Assembly (NCBI GenBank): GCA_012103495.1
Contig: WLWR01000053.1
Span: 1-9,171 of the forward strand
DNA: 9,171 bases
Direction: 5' to 3'
DNA from: Legionellales bacterium
GTDB taxonomy: Bacteria; Pseudomonadota; Gammaproteobacteria; WLWR01
The position numbers were made by a program, and so were the translations under genes. The number at the start of each line of letters is the position of its first letter. The stretch's first letter is position 1. Positions 5,360 through 9,171 of the stretch are shown in pieces. The notes below the pieces were generated by a model. That model was not told the origin of the DNA, did no database searches, and saw only the letters and a list, made by a program, of their open reading frames with translations.

Positions 5360-5581
5360 ATGTTTACTCAACTGTATCAGCCATGGCAATCGCACTGGAA
5401 TCGGGGGCAGTATACTTATTTGAAAATTGAATTAAGTATACTGTCCCCCGATTCCGATTCTGCCCCCCGATTCCCTGTTGGTTATGTTGAAAGTACTAAT
5501 TTTGCAATGATGAGTTGCTTAGTCGGTTTCATTTGCCTTGATCGAGATGAAAAAGTATCATTGAGCAAATTAATTGAGTAG
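5360..5581 (+). CDS. Doubtful 73-codon frame running through a REP-like palindrome
   Basis: The frame starts 5 nt after the preceding stop with only a weak GAG as ribosome site. About 25 of its codons (from 13 to 38) are the palindrome and its extra half-unit, giving NRGQYTYLKIELSILSPDSD and a few more residues. The sequence before (MFTQLYQPWQSH) and after it (PVGYVESTNFAMMSCLVGFI, then CLDRDEKVSLSKLIE) matches nothing I recognise. The last part also overlaps the probable promoter of the carbonic anhydrase gene. It is either a chance frame or a remnant of a gene interrupted by the repeat. Confidence 0.2.
   Translation: MFTQLYQPWQSHWNRGQYTYLKIELSILSPDSDSAPRFPVGYVESTNFAMMSCLVGFICLDRDEKVSLSKLIE
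5397..5455. repeat. REP-like palindrome, copy 3 (long form)
   Basis: This copy has the same GGAATCGG...CCGATTCC ends and the same loop region (GAAAATTG) as the copy at 3991-4048. The left arm has lost one A (GGGGGCAG for GGGGGACAG) and carries TATTT for TAATT, so the stem is imperfect. Confidence 0.85.
5456..5473. repeat. Extra half-unit of the REP-like repeat
   Basis: GATTCTGCCCCCCGATTC directly follows copy 3 and repeats its right arm's end. It carries the A-less variant (CTGCCCCCCGATTC), matching the altered left arm of copy 3 apart from one extra C, which suggests a second copy once overlapped or recombined here. Confidence 0.65.
5533..5561 (+). promoter_or_regulatory. Probable promoter of the carbonic anhydrase-pncC pair
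   Basis: TTGCCT (5533-5538) and TATCAT (5556-5561) are separated by 17 bp, giving a start near 5568 and a leader of about 30 nt before the ATG at 5599. Confidence 0.4.
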
Positions 5582-5598
5582 CGTTTGGCCCACTGTAT

Positions 5599-6240
5599 AT
5601 GAAAAAATCATTCGAGAAAATTCTACAAGGCTATCAACAGTTTCGTAAACGATATGCGCAAGCCGATGATTCGATCATGCAGTTGTTGTCGCGTCGTGGG
5701 CAACATCCTGAATTTATGATTGTGGCGTGTTGTGATTCTAGAGTCGACCCGGCATTAATTTTGCAATGCGAGCCAGGCGAATTATTTATTGTGCGTAATG
5801 TGGCAAACATTGTCCCCCCGTATGAAAATGATGAATCTTACCATGGTACCAGTGCTGCACTGGAGTTTGGCATTTGCTATTTGCAAGTCAAACATTTGGT
5901 GATCTTGGGCCACAGCCAATGTGGTGGGATTCAAGCGTTGTTAAATCAACAAACCCTAGCACAACAAAATGATTTCATCGGGCATTGGGTATCGTTGATT
6001 GCTGGTGACCAAAGTGTGCACACCAGTGTGGACAGTCAAGCAAAAGCCGCATTGAGTTTATCTCATGCCAATTGTTTAACTTTCCCTTGGATTCGCCAGC
6101 GGGTAGACCAGCAACAATTGAGTATTCACCGATGGTTTTTTGACATTGAAAGCGCTGAAATAACTGCTTACCACGCACCTTCGCAAGACTATCTTCCATT
6201 GGAAAAAGCGTTCATTCATCAATCCAGACAGGATTCATAG
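5599..6240 (+). CDS. Beta-class carbonic anhydrase
   Basis: The enzyme interconverts CO2 and bicarbonate in the cytoplasm, supplying bicarbonate for carboxylases. At 213 aa it has the normal length of the beta class. The zinc ligands are visible: Cys44 in CCDSRVDP (with Asp46 and Arg48 forming the conserved Asp-Arg pair), and His105 and Cys108 in LGHSQCGG. RNVANIVPPYEND and YHGTSAALEFG are the usual active-site and dimer segments and place it closer to the 'GTSAALEF' subgroup than to E. coli Can. The ATG at 5599 has no strong Shine-Dalgarno, but the N-terminus (KSFEKILQGYQQFRKRY) matches the family start, so the start is credible. Its TAG stop is immediately followed by the ATG of pncC, so the two are co-transcribed and probably translationally coupled. 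The function is firm. Confidence 0.95.
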   Translation: MKKSFEKILQGYQQFRKRYAQADDSIMQLLSRRGQHPEFMIVACCDSRVDPALILQCEPGELFIVRNVANIVPPYENDESYHGTSAALEFGICYLQVKHLVILGHSQCGGIQALLNQQTLAQQNDFIGHWVSLIAGDQSVHTSVDSQAKAALSLSHANCLTFPWIRQRVDQQQLSIHRWFFDIESAEITAYHAPSQDYLPLEKAFIHQSRQDS

Positions 6241-6735
6241 ATGCAATCGCTATCGGCTGATCTGACACATTTGGCCAAGCAGCTAACTCAAATGTCACAA
6301 CAATTGGCCGTTGCTGAGTCGTGTACCGGAGGTGAATTAAGTGCTGCTATGACCCAATTGCCTGGCAGTTCTCAGTGGTTTGATTGTGGTTTTGTCACTT
6401 ATTCCAATCAGGCTAAACAACGGCTGTTGGGCGTTCGCCCACATACTTTGCAACGATACGGCGCAGTCAGTGAACCGGTGGCGATTGAAATGGCTCAAGG
6501 TGCTTTGTTGCACAGCCCGGCCCACTGGGCAATTGCAGTGACGGGTATTGCCGGCCCGGCAGGTGGTTCGCCAGCCAAACCGGTTGGTACGGTTTGGCTG
6601 GCTTGGACAGGATCTGCTTTACCCATGGTGACTCATTGTGCTGAGTTTAGCGGTGATCGTGCGGCGATCCGTCAGCAAACTGTGGCATATGCAGTACACA
6701 GATTATTAACCTGGATGTCGGATATCATTTCATAA
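6241..6735 (+). CDS. pncC: Nicotinamide-nucleotide amidohydrolase (CinA C-terminal domain protein)
   Basis: PncC deamidates NMN to nicotinate mononucleotide in NAD salvage, using the by-product of NAD-dependent DNA ligase. The 164-aa protein is the stand-alone CinA C-terminal domain: AVAESCTGGELS with Ser27 in the active-site loop, GFVTYSNQAKQRLLGV, GAVSEPVAIEMAQGAL, and the glycine-rich VTGIAGPAGGSPAKPVGTVW. The N-terminal CinA domain is absent, as in E. coli PncC. The start abuts the carbonic anhydrase stop, and AGG lies about 8 nt upstream. In many gammaproteobacteria recA follows this gene; here it is followed by a non-coding DnaA-box region and then convergent genes. The assignment is firm from the motifs. 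Confidence 0.95.
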   Translation: MQSLSADLTHLAKQLTQMSQQLAVAESCTGGELSAAMTQLPGSSQWFDCGFVTYSNQAKQRLLGVRPHTLQRYGAVSEPVAIEMAQGALLHSPAHWAIAVTGIAGPAGGSPAKPVGTVWLAWTGSALPMVTHCAEFSGDRAAIRQQTVAYAVHRLLTWMSDIIS

Positions 6736-6765
6736 CCAGTGGGTGGTATTTGTAGCAAGCAATTT

Positions 6766-6798
6766 TGTGGATAACCCTGTGGATAACTCTGTGGATAA
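6766..6798 (-). promoter_or_regulatory. Cluster of three consensus DnaA boxes at an exact 12-bp period
   Basis: TGTGGATAA occurs at 6766-6774, 6778-6786 and 6790-6798. Its complement is TTATCCACA, the high-affinity DnaA box. All three are perfect, in the same direction, and separated by 3 nt (CCC, CTC). They lie between the convergent genes pncC and LD-carboxypeptidase, so a role in starting transcription of a neighbour is unlikely. AT-rich DNA follows, with a partial match to the E. coli 13-mer (GATCTGTTTT at 6923). This could be a replication-origin element or a DnaA-binding titration site; neither dnaA nor other origin-linked genes are in view. Confidence 0.6.
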
Positions 6799-7122
6799 CA
6801 AAATAAATTGACTACCGATAGAACCTTTCATACATTGTTTCATTGAATAATTTACATTCAATCATGTTTGAAAGAAAACTATTTCACGTTAAAAATCATT
6901 GAGTTGCTGAGTTCACTCGCATGATCTGTTTTCCAAGATAACATCAGCACTCTGCCAATTGGCTGTCGTATCATCTATTGTGTACAACTTATGAAAATAG
7001 CTTGACTTGTTGCAAGAATATTCGCACAAATCAATCCAAATCGTAACGCTTCCACCAAGGTTTAAAATTTTGGTGAATAGATACAAAATTTGCAGCTTCA
7101 GTATATGTGATGGGATGGATGG
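6799..7122. other. Intergenic region between convergent genes
   Basis: No gene is seen. The stretch is AT-rich. A possible hairpin lies at 7053-7075 (CACCAA paired with TTGGTG, extended inward by two G-U and two A-U pairs), but no U-run follows on either strand, so it is at best a weak terminator. Confidence 0.5.
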
Positions 7123-8016
7123 TTATGTGAGCGTCAGTTGACCCAAACGAGTATCTAAACTTGCCTGTTGGCCGATGGGTAATATTAATTGCTCGATGGT
7201 ATGTCCGAAGGGGGCGTTCATCAAGGTTGGTAATTGGAGTTTGTCGGCATAACGTTGAAAAATTTCAGGTAAGGTGAATTGTCCTAACGATGAGTTGGTG
7301 GAATGGTTAAAATTACCCAATAACAACCCAGCTAGTTGCGGTAAAATCCCAGCCAATTCCAATTGAGAGAGCATGCGATCCAATCGGTAATGTTCTTCAC
7401 CAATGTCTTCTAAAAATAAAATGGTATGTTGCCAGTCGCGCTGTAAAAATGGCGTGCCTAACAAACCGGTGAACACAGTGAGGTTGCCGCCCCACAATTG
7501 ACCTTGCACCTGGCCGGGTAACACCGTTTGCCAATGTTGTCCCAAGGTGAAATCATACGTTTGCGGTGGGTGGAATAATAAATCATGTAATTGTTTGCGA
7601 GTGGACATCGACCATTGCATGCTGGCTACCGGGCCGTGATAAGTGATTAAATTGGTCATTTGCGTCACGGTATGCAAAATGGCGGTGACATCACTGAGTC
7701 CCATCAACAATTTTGGGCGTGCTTGCAGAGCAGGGTAATCCAATTCCGGCAGTAAACTGGCGGCGCCCGATCCACCGCGCACGAAAAAAATGGCGCGAAC
7801 TTCTTGGCTACGAAATAAATCATTTAATTCTGCGACTCGCTCAGCAATTGTTCCTGCGTAATAGCCGTAGCGTCTGAGGGGAGGAGTGTAGGCCACTTCC
7901 AACCCCAATGATTGCACATTGTGCACTGCGGTTTGCAATTTTTCTTCCGTGATCAAGTGACTGCTGGTGACCAAAGCAATTGGATCGCCTGTGGATAAGT
8001 GGGGAGGGAAATGCAT
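7123..8016 (-). CDS. ldcA: LD-carboxypeptidase (peptidase family S66)
   Basis: LdcA removes the terminal D-alanine from murein tetrapeptides in the cytoplasm during peptidoglycan recycling. The 297-aa protein has the normal S66 length and the Ser-Glu-His triad: Ser108 in GLSDVTA, Glu203 in FLEDIGEEHYRLDRML, and His272 in APFGHT. FVRGGSGAASLLPELD and ITYHGPV are further family segments. The start was set at the ATG of 8016 because MHFPPHLSTGDPIALVTSS matches the family N-terminus and GGAG lies 11 nt upstream. A longer in-frame start at 8067 would overlap the upstream gene by 32 bp and add residues outside the fold. It follows acetoacetyl-CoA synthetase after 19 nt, so the two are probably in one transcript, though no pathway link is obvious. 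Family S66 also contains MccF-like peptidases, but LdcA is more likely. Confidence 0.9.
   Translation of the reverse strand: MHFPPHLSTGDPIALVTSSHLITEEKLQTAVHNVQSLGLEVAYTPPLRRYGYYAGTIAERVAELNDLFRSQEVRAIFFVRGGSGAASLLPELDYPALQARPKLLMGLSDVTAILHTVTQMTNLITYHGPVASMQWSMSTRKQLHDLLFHPPQTYDFTLGQHWQTVLPGQVQGQLWGGNLTVFTGLLGTPFLQRDWQHTILFLEDIGEEHYRLDRMLSQLELAGILPQLAGLLLGNFNHSTNSSLGQFTLPEIFQRYADKLQLPTLMNAPFGHTIEQLILPIGQQASLDTRLGQLTLT
7990..7998 (-). promoter_or_regulatory. Isolated perfect DnaA-box match inside the LD-carboxypeptidase gene
   Basis: TGTGGATAA lies in the codons for STG near the protein's N-terminus. It is listed because of the cluster about 1.2 kb away; a single 9-bp match within a gene may be chance. 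Confidence 0.2.
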
Positions 8017-8035
8017 TATTGAAAAGTCTCCATCA

Positions 8036-9171
8036 TTAATCGGTTTGCAAGTCAGCCAAGTGGGCAAATTCTATTAACACTTCGGGGTTGGCCAGTGCCG
8101 TTTGATTTTGAATTGGTAAATCATGAATAATGTTACGCACGGCTAATTCAACGGGTTTACCACTGACCGTGCGTGGCAAATCGCTGACTTGAATGATTTT
8201 GTGTGGCACGTGACGTGCGGTAGTATTGTTGCGAATGGTTTGCTGAATGTGCTGTTTTAAAGCCATGTCTAACGTAAGATTCGGTTGCAACACCACGAAT
8301 AAAATGATGCGAGTGTCGTCTTGCCATTGTTGTTCCACCGCCAATCCTTCAACCACGGCATCGATGGTATCCAACTGACGATAAAGTTCCGCAGTGCCAA
8401 TCCGTACACCGCCTGGGTTGAGCGTCGCATCGGCGCGGCCATAAATAATCAATCCTTGCTGCGCGGTAATTTTGGCGTAATCACCGTGTGCCCATACCCC
8501 AGGGTATTTGCTGAAATAGGCTTGGTAAAATTTTTGCTGATTGGCATCGTTCCAAAAACAAATTGGCATTGCGGGAAACGATTGCCGACACACCAATTCC
8601 CCACAAACATCGTGAATGGAATGCCCTTGCTCATCCACCACATCCACCGCCATGCCCAAACCAAAGCATTGCAATTGTCCACGGTAAATGGGTAATAAAG
8701 GATTGCCCAGCGCAAAACACGATAAAATATCCGTGCCGCCAGAGATTGAACACAACATCAAATCGGATTTCACGGCTTGATAGACATAATCAAAATAATG
8801 TGGGTTGAGTGGCGAACCGGTGGATAAAATGGTTCGTAAGTGAGTTAATTGATGCGTTTGTCGTGGCTGTAAATTAAGCTTTGCCAGTGAACTAATATAT
8901 TTCGCACTGGTGCCAAACACACTGATGTTGGCTTCATCAATCAAATCCAACAAGCGTGAAGGCTTTGGAAACAGCGGTGCACCATCGTACAATACGACCG
9001 TAGCACCCACCGCCAGTGAACTGACCAACCAATTCCACATCATCCACCCACAGGTTGTGAAATAGAAAATCACATCCTTGGCGGTTAAATCAGTGTGCAA
9101 GCGTAATTCTTTTAAATGCTGTAATAACACGCCACCGGCACTGTGCACAATGCATTTGGGTTTGCCAGTGG
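8036..9171 (-). CDS. Acetoacetyl-CoA synthetase, C-terminal part (runs off the right edge)
   Basis: The enzyme activates acetoacetate with ATP and CoA, linking ketone bodies or polyhydroxybutyrate breakdown products to central metabolism. The window holds about 377 C-terminal residues of a protein usually near 650. The frame is open to the window edge and begins in the ATP-binding P-loop (TGKPKCIVHSAGG), so the start is outside. Other adenylate-forming motifs follow: FTTCGWMMWNWL, STGSPLNPHYFDYVY, GELVCRQSFPAMPICFWND, the hinge motif GRADATLNPGGVRIGTAELY, and the catalytic lysine of SGKPVE (codon 8156-8158). The FWND and GGVRIGTAELY wording separates it from acetyl-CoA synthetase and fits the acetoacetyl type. 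Its TAA stop lies 19 nt upstream of the LD-carboxypeptidase start. The function is firm; an internal GTG at 9148 is not a start. Confidence 0.93.
   Translation of the reverse strand, partial: TGKPKCIVHSAGGVLLQHLKELRLHTDLTAKDVIFYFTTCGWMMWNWLVSSLAVGATVVLYDGAPLFPKPSRLLDLIDEANISVFGTSAKYISSLAKLNLQPRQTHQLTHLRTILSTGSPLNPHYFDYVYQAVKSDLMLCSISGGTDILSCFALGNPLLPIYRGQLQCFGLGMAVDVVDEQGHSIHDVCGELVCRQSFPAMPICFWNDANQQKFYQAYFSKYPGVWAHGDYAKITAQQGLIIYGRADATLNPGGVRIGTAELYRQLDTIDAVVEGLAVEQQWQDDTRIILFVVLQPNLTLDMALKQHIQQTIRNNTTARHVPHKIIQVSDLPRTVSGKPVELAVRNIIHDLPIQNQTALANPEVLIEFAHLADLQTD

Noticed and set aside
6766..6798. CRISPR or other short tandem-repeat array
   Set aside because: The 12-bp period with 3-nt spacers and the exact match to the DnaA box explain it; there are no CRISPR-sized repeats and spacers.
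8321..8808. Open frames on both strands inside acetoacetyl-CoA synthetase
   Set aside because: They are shadows of the strongly recognisable enzyme frame and have no features of their own.

Overview
The window is AT-rich gammaproteobacterial DNA, most probably from an intracellular Legionellales-type bacterium (Legionella, Coxiella, Aquicella or Berkiella relatives). The organism is inferred from three things: two genes that look like secreted effectors (a divergent choline-kinase/APH-like protein and an ankyrin-repeat protein, both with Glu-rich C-termini), a PmrA-type direct repeat just upstream of the first of them, and gammaproteobacterial-looking housekeeping genes. No rRNA or other phylogenetic marker is present, so the genus cannot be fixed.

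Layout. (a) 1-624: right half of an insertion sequence carrying the 3' part of an integrase-core transposase with an in-frame amber stop, ending in a 16-bp terminal repeat. (b) 625-3670: a cargo segment with a 624-aa kinase-like protein on the plus strand and, convergent to it, a 211-aa ankyrin protein on the minus strand, each with its own recognisable promoter. (c) 3671-3990: left half of an IS of the same kind, starting with the inverted copy of the same 16-bp repeat and cut off after about 82 codons by a palindromic repeat. The two IS halves point the same way and bracket the cargo, as in a decayed composite transposon. (d) 3991-5473: a repeat-rich patch with three palindromes of one REP-like family, two tandem paralogous small membrane proteins on the minus strand, and a 67-aa hypothetical protein on the plus strand. 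(e) 5533-6735: a probable two-gene operon, beta-carbonic anhydrase followed without a gap by pncC (NMN amidohydrolase, CinA C-terminal type). (f) 6736-7122: a convergent intergenic region with three perfect DnaA-box consensus sequences at an exact 12-bp period. (g) 7123-9171: a minus-strand pair, acetoacetyl-CoA synthetase (running off the right edge) followed 19 nt later by LD-carboxypeptidase.

The left 5.5 kb is accessory and mobile; the right 3.6 kb is ordinary chromosomal backbone. The most interesting part is the IS-bracketed cargo: a PmrA-like box and -10 driving a kinase-fold protein whose metal-binding Asn is replaced by Ala, next to an ankyrin protein. Together they look like an effector pair delivered by a Dot/Icm-type system. 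That role is an inference; the promoter motifs, kinase motifs, ankyrin repeats and IS ends are read directly from the sequence.
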